From Ancylothrix sp036704045 (GTDB lineage: Bacteria; Cyanobacteriota; Cyanobacteriia; Cyanobacteriales; Oscillatoriaceae), in NCBI GenBank assembly GCA_036704045.1, contig DATNQM010000051.1, positions 1 through 64,000 of the forward strand: a DNA stretch of 64,000 bases, written 5' to 3'. The notes under the pieces are model-generated. The model worked only from the letters and a program-made list of their open reading frames with translations. It was not told the DNA's origin and did no database searches. Position numbers and translations under genes: made by a program. Shown piece by piece: positions 36,163 through 43,475 of the stretch (its first letter is position 1; every line of letters begins with the position of its first letter).

Positions 36163-37030
36163 TTCTTTAAAATTTAACTTTATGCTGACTAATGCTTATA
36201 AGTCGCCGGTTCAGCGTCTTAGCCAGTGTTAGCCAGAGCCGGAAAAAACCAAAACTACAAACACCAACAGGGCGTGAACTTGTTTGAGAGCCTAAGTGCA
36301 TAGGCATTTTATCACTCAACCGACCCATCAACAGAATTCGGCCCCCTACTCGCTTTTCTTAAACTACCCTTAACATTTTCTCAACCTGGCAGTTGTATGA
36401 TTACCTTGCATATCCCTTTTATTGGCAGACAAAACATAATTCAATTATTTTGTCAAGGGGTAAGTGAAAAAAATAAAATACATCTCCCGCAGGACTGAAA
36501 CATCAGTTAATTCAGTTTATACCCTATGCCATAGAACGCTCGCTAAAAGGCGATTTTCAATCAACTTAATCACTAAATCCGGCATCAAAGATTCCAGACA
36601 ACCAAGAACAATAGTGATGATAATGGATACAATAAAAATGTACCAAACATGAGTTTATCTCCCGGTCACTCGCCGGTTAAAAAAGCAAATCAGCCGAAGA
36701 TCAGCATCAAAAACTGAACCGCAACCGAGTAGACCCAACAATCATCCGCAGCCTAGAGTTGCTGGCTGAGACTTAAAAAACTCTAAACCACATTGATCTT
36801 AGATAACTGTAAAATTCTCTGAACTTAAACAGTTAACAATAAATCGGTGGTTGTCTAAAATAAACGGTTCCTAAAGACCATCTCAGACTGTCGGATTCGT
36901 TTGTAGCAAAAGCTAGCAGAAAAGACATAGCAACAAAGTTACCAAATTTCCCCCAACGTCAAAGCAGCTTCTAGCAGCCGACGTTCAGGAAAATAGCAAT
37001 GCGAATCCCAACCCACTATTTAGATATTTT
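36163..37030. other. 868-bp gene-free region upstream of pstB
   Basis: The largest stretch without a supported gene. One short plus-strand frame (36464-36652, GTG start, 62 codons) is basic and has no recognisable family, so I do not call it. No tRNA or known structured RNA was recognised. The part nearest pstB contains CTTAAAC and GTTAACA about 9 bp apart (near 36824-36839), weakly reminiscent of cyanobacterial Pho-box direct repeats. The region may hold a long 5' leader or a decayed gene. Confidence 0.4.
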
Positions 37031-37840
37031 ATGGCTTCTAATTCCCTGCTCGAAAAATCAACCCATAGCAACGTTTTACGCACACAAGATTTATCAGTTT
37101 ATTACGGAAATTTCCTCGCCCTCAAGAGTGTCTCACTAGATATTCCCAAAAACAAAATTACTGCTTTTATTGGCCCTTCTGGCTGTGGCAAAAGTACCCT
37201 GTTGCGTTGTTATAACCGGCTCAACGACCTCATTAAAGGATTTAAAGCTAACGGCGGAATATCCTACAACAATCAAAACATCTACGCCTCAGATATCGAC
37301 CCCGTAGAACTGCGCCGACGCATTGGAATGGTTTTTCAAAAACCTAATCCTTTTCCCAAATCAATCTATGATAACGTCGCCTTTGGTGCCCGTATCAACG
37401 GCTACCGAGGAGATATGGATGAATTGGTAGAACGCTCTCTCAAACAAGCAGCCCTATGGGATGAAGTCAAAGACAAACTCCGCCAAAGCGGTTTAGCCTT
37501 ATCCGGCGGACAACAACAACGTCTTTGTATTGCCAGAGCCTTAGCAGTTCAACCCGATGTAATTTTAATGGATGAACCCTGCTCTGCACTAGACCCTATT
37601 TCCACCCTCAGAATTGAAGAAGTGCTGCACGAACTCAAACAACAATATACGATTGTTATAGTGACGCACAATATGCAGCAAGCATCTCGCGTCTCAGATA
37701 TGACAGCATTTTTTAACGTCGAACCCACCCAAAAAGGCGGTCGAGTTGGCTATTTGGTTGAATACGACGAAACACAAATTATTTTCCACAACCCCGCCAA
37801 AGAAGCCACTCAAGAATATGTCAGTGGAAGGTTTGGTTAA
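37031..37840 (+). CDS. pstB: Phosphate ABC transporter ATP-binding protein PstB
   Basis: ATPase subunit of the high-affinity phosphate importer, 269 residues. Motifs seen are Walker A GPSGCGKST, the Q-loop region VFQKPNPFPKSIYDNVAFG, signature LSGGQQQRLCIARAL, Walker B ILMDEPCSALDP and switch His in VTHNMQQA. PstB-specific features include the RCYNRLNDL and FFNVEP segments. pstS, pstC and pstA are not next to it, so this is a standalone copy. The ATG at 37031 is used. The convergent neighbour is nblA. Confidence 0.94.
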   Translation: MASNSLLEKSTHSNVLRTQDLSVYYGNFLALKSVSLDIPKNKITAFIGPSGCGKSTLLRCYNRLNDLIKGFKANGGISYNNQNIYASDIDPVELRRRIGMVFQKPNPFPKSIYDNVAFGARINGYRGDMDELVERSLKQAALWDEVKDKLRQSGLALSGGQQQRLCIARALAVQPDVILMDEPCSALDPISTLRIEEVLHELKQQYTIVIVTHNMQQASRVSDMTAFFNVEPTQKGGRVGYLVEYDETQIIFHNPAKEATQEYVSGRFG

Positions 37841-37854
37841 ATTTGTCAATAGCT

Positions 37855-37997
37855 AAAAGTCAATGGTCATTTACGAAGAGTTATTAGTCAACTGGTGGAG
37901 AGAGTTTTTCTAGTTGATACAACAGTAATAACTTTTGCGTACAAAAAACAAAGATGGACTGAGATCCTCTTTCAAACAGAAATGACCAATGACTTTT
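37855..37997. repeat. Distant inverted repeat with GTCAATGGTCATT words
   Basis: AAAAGTCAATGGTCATTT (37855-37872) is matched in reverse complement, with one mismatch, by 37980-37997. The 107-nt interior contains no gene. It lies between pstB and nblA, which converge, and shares words with the inverted repeat at 10639-10703. Confidence 0.5.
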
Positions 37998-38008
37998 TGT
38001 CATTATAT

Positions 38009-38179
38009 TTAGGCTGCTTTTTTCAAAAAGTGCTTAAACAAATTATCTTTGACCATATTTTGTTTAAGAACTTCAATCAAATACTCTTGTGCTTGCTCCT
38101 TGCTCAAGTTTTTGACTTGTTCGCGCAAAATTTGCATTTTGAATTCTTGTTCTAAAGTGAGTTGCGTAGGAAATTCCAT
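38009..38179 (-). CDS. nblA: Phycobilisome degradation protein NblA
   Basis: Adaptor that binds phycobilisomes and recruits the Clp protease during nitrogen or other starvation. The 56-residue ORF begins MEFPTQLTLEQEFKMQILRE and continues through QVKNLSKEQAQEYLIEVLKQ, the conserved NblA core, ending in FLKKAA. Length and the whole helical pattern match the family. A GAGGAG ribosome binding site precedes the ATG at 38179. A canonical NtcA-type promoter lies upstream (38264-38305). It is divergent from a bilin lyase gene and convergent with pstB. It is short enough to be missed by length-filtered gene finding. Confidence 0.92.
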   Translation of the reverse strand: MEFPTQLTLEQEFKMQILREQVKNLSKEQAQEYLIEVLKQNMVKDNLFKHFLKKAA

Positions 38180-38263
38180 AACCATTCACTCCTCTGTTTG
38201 TTATTGGCTGACACATAAGAGGACGTGATTACCGGCCTCTTTGTCCCCACTTAATTGTAAATA

Positions 38264-38305
38264 ATCGTAACATACCCTTGACAAAGGGTTGGTAATATAC
38301 ATTAC
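38264..38305 (-). promoter_or_regulatory. NtcA-activated-type promoter of nblA
   Basis: On the minus strand the sequence reads GTAATGTATATTAC (38292-38305), a perfect GTA-N8-TAC NtcA site. It is followed by exactly 22 bp and then TACGAT (38264-38269), a TA-N3-T -10 box. This is the spacing of classical NtcA-activated promoters. The expected transcript start is near 38257, leaving about 78 bases before the nblA ATG. The spacer contains a second dyad (ACCCTT GACA AAGGGT at 38275-38290), which may bind another regulator. Confidence 0.75.
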
Positions 38306-38307
38306 AA
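38278..38307 (+). promoter_or_regulatory. Candidate promoter of the CpcS-type lyase gene, overlapping the NtcA box
   Basis: TTGACA (38278-38283) and TTACAA (38302-38307) are 18 bp apart on the plus strand. The NtcA half-site at 38303-38305 falls inside the -10 element, and the whole box lies between -35 and -10, so NtcA bound here would be expected to block this promoter. The -10 match is only fair. Confidence 0.4.
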
Positions 38308-38405
38308 GATGTACAAAAATCCAAAAGTCAACCAACAGCCTTAAAGCTCTATCATAAAAAACGATAAAGTCCCTCTCCTCCTTAAAAAAAAGGAAAATAA
38401 CAAAA

Positions 38406-39002
38406 ATGGATGCAATGGAGTTTTTTAAAAAAAGTGCCGGAAAATGGATATCCCAACGGGGTACCCACCATCTACCCTTTAGACGAGCCGAACTAGGGGA
38501 CTCAGAAATCACCGTAGAAACCCTAGCCGCCGATCACCCAAAAGTTGCAGAAATCTGTGAACTACACGGAGTTACCCCATCCTTAGCAGCCGGCGGAGCC
38601 TTTGTAAAATGGCACGGAGTAATGCAGTGGGACAAAGAAGACGAAAATCATAGCGGAGAAACGGTCTTTGCAATTGTACCCGATGCAGAAGACCCCAAAA
38701 AAGGCAAAATGCTACGAGAGCGTGGTTATGCCGAGATTATGCCGGTAGCCGGTGAATACATTGTCGATGAAGACGGCGCTTTGATATTAATTACCGAATA
38801 TGAAACCATGAGTTCCGTTGAGCGGTTTTGGTTTGCCTCACCAAATGTGCGGATGCGAACCAGCACAGTTAAAAGATTTGGCGGCTATAGCACAGCATCT
38901 TTTTGTACAGAAACCCGCGTCACAACAGAACAAAGTGAGATACAGAAACCTAGCCAAGAGGTTAGCAAAAGCAAAGAATTTTATTCAGTATTAGGCTGGT
39001 AG
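38406..39002 (+). CDS. CpcS/CpeS-family phycobiliprotein lyase
   Basis: S-type bilin lyase (198 residues, lipocalin-like barrel) attaching phycocyanobilin or related bilins to the conserved Cys84-type position of phycobiliproteins. Family features include MEFFKKSAGKWISQRGTHHL near the start, VKWHGVMQWD, then a late RFWFASPNVRMRTS with the conserved Trp and Arg, and CTETR. AAAGGAAAA precedes the ATG at 38406. The stop TAG is followed at once by the ATG of the metallopeptidase-like gene, so the two are coupled. Which subunit it serves (CpcS, CpcU or CpeS) cannot be told. Confidence 0.9.
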   Translation: MDAMEFFKKSAGKWISQRGTHHLPFRRAELGDSEITVETLAADHPKVAEICELHGVTPSLAAGGAFVKWHGVMQWDKEDENHSGETVFAIVPDAEDPKKGKMLRERGYAEIMPVAGEYIVDEDGALILITEYETMSSVERFWFASPNVRMRTSTVKRFGGYSTASFCTETRVTTEQSEIQKPSQEVSKSKEFYSVLGW

Positions 39003-39641
39003 ATGGACAATTTTGAAGCGGAACCTCATCAATATCACCCAAGCGAAAATAACTCTCCTACTCAAGAAGTGAGAGAAAATGCTAAGTCATTTGATGCCGT
39101 TCTCAAGGGTACAGAATATCTCAACAAAGTGCGAAGACTGGCTTTAGACCCAGATATGATCGCCTTCAGTGATGATATTATCGAACGTATCCATATTTGT
39201 AGCTGGATTGGCAATAATATTGAGCCGGTGAACAGCGAACTAAGGGAATACTTGCAAGCTTGTCATAGCTGCTTTCATCCCGAACAACGCCAAAAAATTC
39301 AAATTTTTGCTGCACCTTTAGCGCAAAAATTGGGTGTAGATGCCTTTTGTAATTTAAAAGTCGAGCCAGTGGCAATTTTAATCGACGCAGGACGCCTTCA
39401 CCCTTCCGACTGGCTGAGCGTCATAGCCCACGAATATGCTCACGCCCATTTAGGCACCGCCGGCCACCAACAGCAATTTTTAGAAACAATTCACCATCTC
39501 TGCCTAGGATTAGGCTTAGAACCTCCCTACACAGAAGGAATACCAGCCAAACAACAACAAACATGGTTACAAAATTGGCCCCACTGCCCAGCGGTTAATG
39601 ACCCTTTAGCCTTTTGGCGCGGCGGCGAGATGAAGCTTTAA
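39003..39641 (+). CDS. HExxH-containing putative metallopeptidase coupled to the bilin lyase
   Basis: A 212-residue soluble protein with a zinc-peptidase-type motif HEYAHAHLGTAGH: HExxH plus a further His eight residues on. Its start directly abuts the lyase stop. The N-terminal 60 residues are polar and probably flexible. The middle has LQACHSCFHPEQRQKIQIFA, followed by a segment with LIDAGRLHPSDWLSVIA. I do not recognise a named family. Coupling to a bilin lyase and proximity to nblA and cpcG suggest a role in phycobiliprotein handling, but this is inference, and a non-proteolytic metal-binding role is possible. Confidence 0.68.
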   Translation: MDNFEAEPHQYHPSENNSPTQEVRENAKSFDAVLKGTEYLNKVRRLALDPDMIAFSDDIIERIHICSWIGNNIEPVNSELREYLQACHSCFHPEQRQKIQIFAAPLAQKLGVDAFCNLKVEPVAILIDAGRLHPSDWLSVIAHEYAHAHLGTAGHQQQFLETIHHLCLGLGLEPPYTEGIPAKQQQTWLQNWPHCPAVNDPLAFWRGGEMKL

Positions 39642-39784
39642 GACAAAAAATGTTACAGATTGTTGCATTTCTTCAGAAAAGTAAGCCGCAGATCGCCCAA
39701 ATCCCTTAACCTGAGTGTTGTCTGGTATAAAGTCAGCCGTCAAAACTCAGGGGTCAAAAGTCAAAAACAAAAGGCAACAGACCA

Positions 39785-39814
39785 CTGTAGGGGCAATGCC
39801 TTTCTGCCTGCCCT
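39785..39814 (+). repeat. Dispersed GTAGGGG repeat, degraded copy
   Basis: TGTAGGGGCAATGCC followed by TTTCTGCCTGCCCTA resembles the repeats at 11071 and 61366 but with a degraded right half. It lies in the cpcG upstream region, about 45 bases before the start. Confidence 0.45.
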
Positions 39815-39857
39815 AGACAACTGACAAACAAATTTTTTAGATAACGGAGATTCGGAC

Positions 39858-40616
39858 GTGGCTCTTCCATTGCTAGAATACGCACCCAACAGTCAAAACC
39901 AGCGCGTTGCAGGTTATGAAAAATCTGGAGAAGAAAAACCCAGAGTTTATACCACCGACAACGTGCTAGATCCAGCAGAAATCGATGATTTGATTTGGGC
40001 AGCATACCGTCAAATTTTCAGCGAACACCAAATACTGAAAAGCAACCGTCAAACTTTCTTGGAATCCCAACTAAAATACGGTCAAATCACCGTACGGGAC
40101 TTCATTCGCGGTTTGGCAACTTCTGATGCTTTCCGCCGGCTAAACTACGAACCCAACAGCAATTATCGCTTTGTTGAGTTGTGCGTACAGCGCGTTTTAG
40201 GCCGCGATGTGTACAGCGAACGCGAGAAAATTGCATGGTCTATTGTGCTGGCAACTAAAGGCTTAGATGGCTTTATCACTGCTTTGCTTGATAGCGATGA
40301 ATATCTGAGCAACTTTGGTTACAACACGGTTCCCTACCAACTGCGCCGCATTTTGCCACAACGCGCTAAAGGTGAAACTCCGTTTAATCTCAAAACTCCC
40401 CGTTATGGCGAATACCACCGTTCTCAGTTGGGCTTCCCGCAAGTGATTTGGCAAAACCAAGTCCGTCGGTTTGTTCCTCAAGAAAAACAAGCCAAAGAGG
40501 GCGATCCAAATCGCTACTTGGGTATGGCACGGGCAGTTACTCCTACTGTTACTAATGTTCCCCGTGTGTCTGTGTACAACCTCAACTACGAAAGTGCTGT
40601 TCCACGCCGTCGTTAA
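39858..40616 (+). CDS. cpcG: Phycobilisome rod-core linker CpcG
   Basis: Linker that joins phycocyanin rods to the allophycocyanin core. The 252-residue protein starts with a GTG at 39858 and the family-typical MALPLLEYAPNSQNQRV. A single PBS-linker domain covers about residues 25-185 (LIWAAYRQIFSEHQIL, FVELCVQRVLGRDVY, FITALLDSDEYLSNFG). The C-terminal region is basic and Pro-rich. It lacks a hydrophobic C-terminal helix, so it is the CpcG1 type rather than the membrane-linked CpcL type. Its neighbours nblA and the S-type lyase make this a phycobilisome cluster. Confidence 0.95.
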   Translation: MALPLLEYAPNSQNQRVAGYEKSGEEKPRVYTTDNVLDPAEIDDLIWAAYRQIFSEHQILKSNRQTFLESQLKYGQITVRDFIRGLATSDAFRRLNYEPNSNYRFVELCVQRVLGRDVYSEREKIAWSIVLATKGLDGFITALLDSDEYLSNFGYNTVPYQLRRILPQRAKGETPFNLKTPRYGEYHRSQLGFPQVIWQNQVRRFVPQEKQAKEGDPNRYLGMARAVTPTVTNVPRVSVYNLNYESAVPRRR

Positions 40617-40776
40617 TCTTCCTTTGTTGAAGGTTTCTTTTTAGTTTTAGGGGCTAGAGTCTAGTTGCTATGGGTCGGTTTTTACCGCGCTCAGCAGTAC
40701 CTAGAAGCTGGCCTCTAAATTTTTATTCTTATTATTTTTGTTTTTTCTGGGCCGGCACCTCTACAGGGTACATAAC

Positions 40777-41700
40777 TCACCGACGCCGGCGTAAAACTTC
40801 TAACAGTGTCGTAAAACTCTCCGGTGGCGGGGCTATAGCTTCTATGAGTTCTTCTGTTACAGGATGTTGCAATTGCAAGCGAAAAGCGTGCAAAGCTTGT
40901 CCGGGCAAATTTACCCCAAGAGAACGACCTTTACCATAAATCGGATCGCCGATAATGGGATGTCCAATATAGGCACTGTGGACTCTAATTTGATGGGTAC
41001 GTCCGGTTTCAAGTTGAAACAACATTAGGGTGTAGTTGCTAAGACGTTCTTTAATTTGCCAATGAGTGACGCTGTTGCGTCCGCCTTTTTCCACCGGCAC
41101 AACGGCCATTTTTTTGCGGTCTACGGGATGCCGGCCTATGGGTTGATCAATTGTGCCATTTTCGGTTTTTGGTGCTCCATACACAATGCCAAGATATTCT
41201 CTGCGGGCGGTTTTCGCTTTGAGTTGCGCTTGCAGATGTTGATGCGCTTGGTCTGTTTTCGCCACTACCAGGGCACCTGTGGTGTCTTTATCTAGCCGGT
41301 GGACAATCCCTGGTCGCTGTACTCCGCCAATACCGGCCAAGTTAGGACACCTATAAAGCAAAGCATTTACCAGCGTATCGTTCTCATGTCCTGCTGCTGG
41401 GTGAACCACAAGACCGGCCGGTTTATTGATAATAATCAAATAGTCATCTTCATACAAAATATCGAGCGGAATGTCCCTCGCTTCCAGTTCTAAAGGTACG
41501 GCTAACGGGATAGTAATGTGGATAATGTCGCCGGCCCCAACAGATACTTTTTTGGAAGTTTGGGTTTTATTATTGACTTTTACACTACCTTGTGCTATTA
41601 GGTCTTGAATTCGGGAGCGAGAAAAATCCTTGAGGTGTTCGGCCAGATAGCGGTCGAGCCGGTCGTTGGGATGTTCAACTTGGAGGTTAATTTCGGTCAC
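40777..41700 (-). CDS. RluA/RluD-family pseudouridine synthase
   Basis: Makes pseudouridine in 23S rRNA or related RNA. The 307-residue protein has an N-terminal S4 RNA-binding domain (about 12-60; RLDRYLAEHLKDFSRSRIQ) and a catalytic domain with HRLDKDTTG, where the Asp is the nucleophile. Later segments fit RluD (KTARREYLGIVYG, LETGRTHQIRVHSAYIGHPI). The target nucleotide is inferred only from family similarity. The ATG at 41700 is used; the gene is convergent with cpcG. Confidence 0.9.
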   Translation of the reverse strand: MTEINLQVEHPNDRLDRYLAEHLKDFSRSRIQDLIAQGSVKVNNKTQTSKKVSVGAGDIIHITIPLAVPLELEARDIPLDILYEDDYLIIINKPAGLVVHPAAGHENDTLVNALLYRCPNLAGIGGVQRPGIVHRLDKDTTGALVVAKTDQAHQHLQAQLKAKTARREYLGIVYGAPKTENGTIDQPIGRHPVDRKKMAVVPVEKGGRNSVTHWQIKERLSNYTLMLFQLETGRTHQIRVHSAYIGHPIIGDPIYGKGRSLGVNLPGQALHAFRLQLQHPVTEELIEAIAPPPESFTTLLEVLRRRR

Positions 41701-42014
41701 AATTAGTTCGGGTAAAGGGGGACAAAAACATCTTCAACATCTGCTCACAAGAATTATAGGTTTTCTTTGATTTACTCCTACATTCTTTTAGGGGTGCTAT
41801 CTTATCAAACCTGGGCTGAACCTTGCTTTGACAAAACATCATATCAGGTTTAAAGACCCTAATTATTATCCCACAGTAAACTGTTTTCTATTTCTATTGA
41901 ACCCCACCCTAATTAACTTCCTAAAGATAAATACCTATCTATTTGAACATTTTTTAAATCCTAATTTTGCATGAAATAAGAAAATCAATAAATTCTCCTT
42001 ACTCCATATATTTT
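41701..42014. other. 314-bp intergenic region
   Basis: Between the pseudouridine synthase gene and an upstream minus-strand gene. It is AT-rich; I see no ORF, strong hairpin or recognisable promoter. Confidence 0.4.
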
Positions 42015-43097
42015 TTAACCAGCAACCCAATTTCCCAACCCTTCAATCGATGTTTCTTGTTTGTTTTCAGTCGCAAAAACTTCGGGAGAAAACATTTCCC
42101 AGCAGGCACTAAAATACGGCACAAAGAATGAGCGACTTTCTTCACTTAAATGTCCTGAAATTTCCTGTGCCAACAAGTAAAGCATTTGCCGCACCAATTC
42201 CCAGTCTACTTTCAAAGCCGGATAAAGTAGCACGCACAAAGGAAATAGTTCTTCGGTAATTGCAGACAAATTACCTTCTAGCACACAAGTCCATAAATAA
42301 ACCTGAAACATTTCTATATCTCTTAGGCTAGAACGAGATACGATATCATCGCTCAACTTACCAGTAAAAGTGCGGTAATTAGGATACATTTTTTGAATTC
42401 TACCGCTAACAATCTGAGCAATTTCACTAATAGCAGGTAACAATTGAATCACCGCTAATAATGCCGGTGAATCAGCAGAATGTGTGCCCGCAGCATCATA
42501 AAGACGGACTAAAGGCATATTGAGATGATCTTCAATCACCTTAATATAATTGCCCAGCAAAGCTTGTTCAGCCCCAGAAACTTCTTGCAGCAATAACAGG
42601 CCGGTGTGGTGAAATAATAAATTAACAAAGCCCAACACTCGCGGATCAGGAGTGCGATAGCATTGAGTTAAATTGACGAGTTCTTTTCCAACCGCCGCCG
42701 CAAGAGCCTCTGGTGTTTCGCCGTCAGCGTAAAACTCCAAAACTTTCTCATAAATTTTATGAGCATCCGCAGCAATTTCCCACCCATTAACTAATTGAGG
42801 ATCAATTTGGTTTTGCTTAATTGCCACTGCCAAAATCATCTCAGTTTTTGACCACGCCTGGGAGACAGCCAACCGTAATGAATGACTTAGGTGTTCGGCA
42901 TTTTCCAGACGTTTAGCAAATCTACTTTTGTGTTTTTGATGGGATGTCGTGGAAACATCAGATTTTTGGAAATCGCCGTCCTGAGTTTGGACATATTTTT
43001 TTGCCCATTGCTGTGCAAAAGATGCCACCGTGTTTAGCTTGGGTGTTTCGGGAGAGCGAATATAGGAAGTGTAACGAGGATTAATAGGGTTCACCAT
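42015..43097 (-). CDS. Conserved cyanobacterial protein of unknown function
   Basis: A 360-residue, mainly helical soluble protein. The first 75 residues are polar and likely disordered (Gln, Ser, Thr, His and Lys rich). The rest is helix-rich with no membrane segment, P-loop or metal motif that I can identify; typical stretches are VQAWS-like NAEHLSHSLRLAVSQAWSKT and HHTGLLLLQEVSGAEQ. I do not recognise a named family. It is a single gene behind a long leader that contains degenerate 34-nt repeats. Confidence 0.7.
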   Translation of the reverse strand: MVNPINPRYTSYIRSPETPKLNTVASFAQQWAKKYVQTQDGDFQKSDVSTTSHQKHKSRFAKRLENAEHLSHSLRLAVSQAWSKTEMILAVAIKQNQIDPQLVNGWEIAADAHKIYEKVLEFYADGETPEALAAAVGKELVNLTQCYRTPDPRVLGFVNLLFHHTGLLLLQEVSGAEQALLGNYIKVIEDHLNMPLVRLYDAAGTHSADSPALLAVIQLLPAISEIAQIVSGRIQKMYPNYRTFTGKLSDDIVSRSSLRDIEMFQVYLWTCVLEGNLSAITEELFPLCVLLYPALKVDWELVRQMLYLLAQEISGHLSEESRSFFVPYFSACWEMFSPEVFATENKQETSIEGLGNWVAG

Positions 43098-43365
43098 ACT
43101 TGTGCGGTAGTGTCAACGATTCCCGTCTTGTTGGGCAGAGCGGCGGGAAGAACATTAAATAAATGTTACATTTTTTCTAATCCGAATTATATCAGCCTAG
43201 TAGATGATTTATTTTCTATTTTTTATGCTATAATTTGATGCTATTTTTTAGACTATTCAATCAAACGGATATAATTTTAGGTTGACAGATATATTTAGGC
43301 AGAAATAGTGTCTCAACTATAGTCCTAGAACTTAAGAATACATACAAAGCAAAAAGAAATAGACA

Positions 43366-43460
43366 GAGGCTCTCATCCAAAAAGAATGAAAGCCAAAATT
43401 TGCATAGCACTGAAAAGCAATAAGTTCCAAGACTTGCATAACCCTCAAAAAGAATAAGTA
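43366..43460. repeat. Degenerate direct repeats of about 34 nt
   Basis: TTGCATAGCACTGAAAAGCA (from 43400) and TTGCATAACCCTCAAAAAGA (from 43434) start units with a 34-bp period; both continue with AATAAG. A third, weaker unit (CTCATCCAAAAAGAATGAAA) precedes them. They sit between two minus-strand genes, just past the stop of the 563-residue protein gene. The remainder of the 378-bp region (43098-43475) is AT-rich with no gene. Confidence 0.45.
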
Positions 43461-43475
43461 TTCACATCTGTAGAA

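Noticed and set aside
36464..36652. 62-codon plus-strand ORF with GTG start and GGGG upstream
   Set aside because: Composition is basic and irregular, no family is recognisable, and it sits in otherwise non-coding DNA. Not called as a gene.
36824..36839. CTTAAAC / GTTAACA as a Pho box for pstB
   Set aside because: Only two poor units at the wrong spacing and about 190 bp before the start; kept as a remark, not a feature.
37895..38155. 86-codon plus-strand ORF opposite nblA
   Set aside because: It is antisense to the nblA gene, which has a clear family match, ribosome binding site and promoter. The plus-strand product looks like a random hydrophobic and aromatic string.
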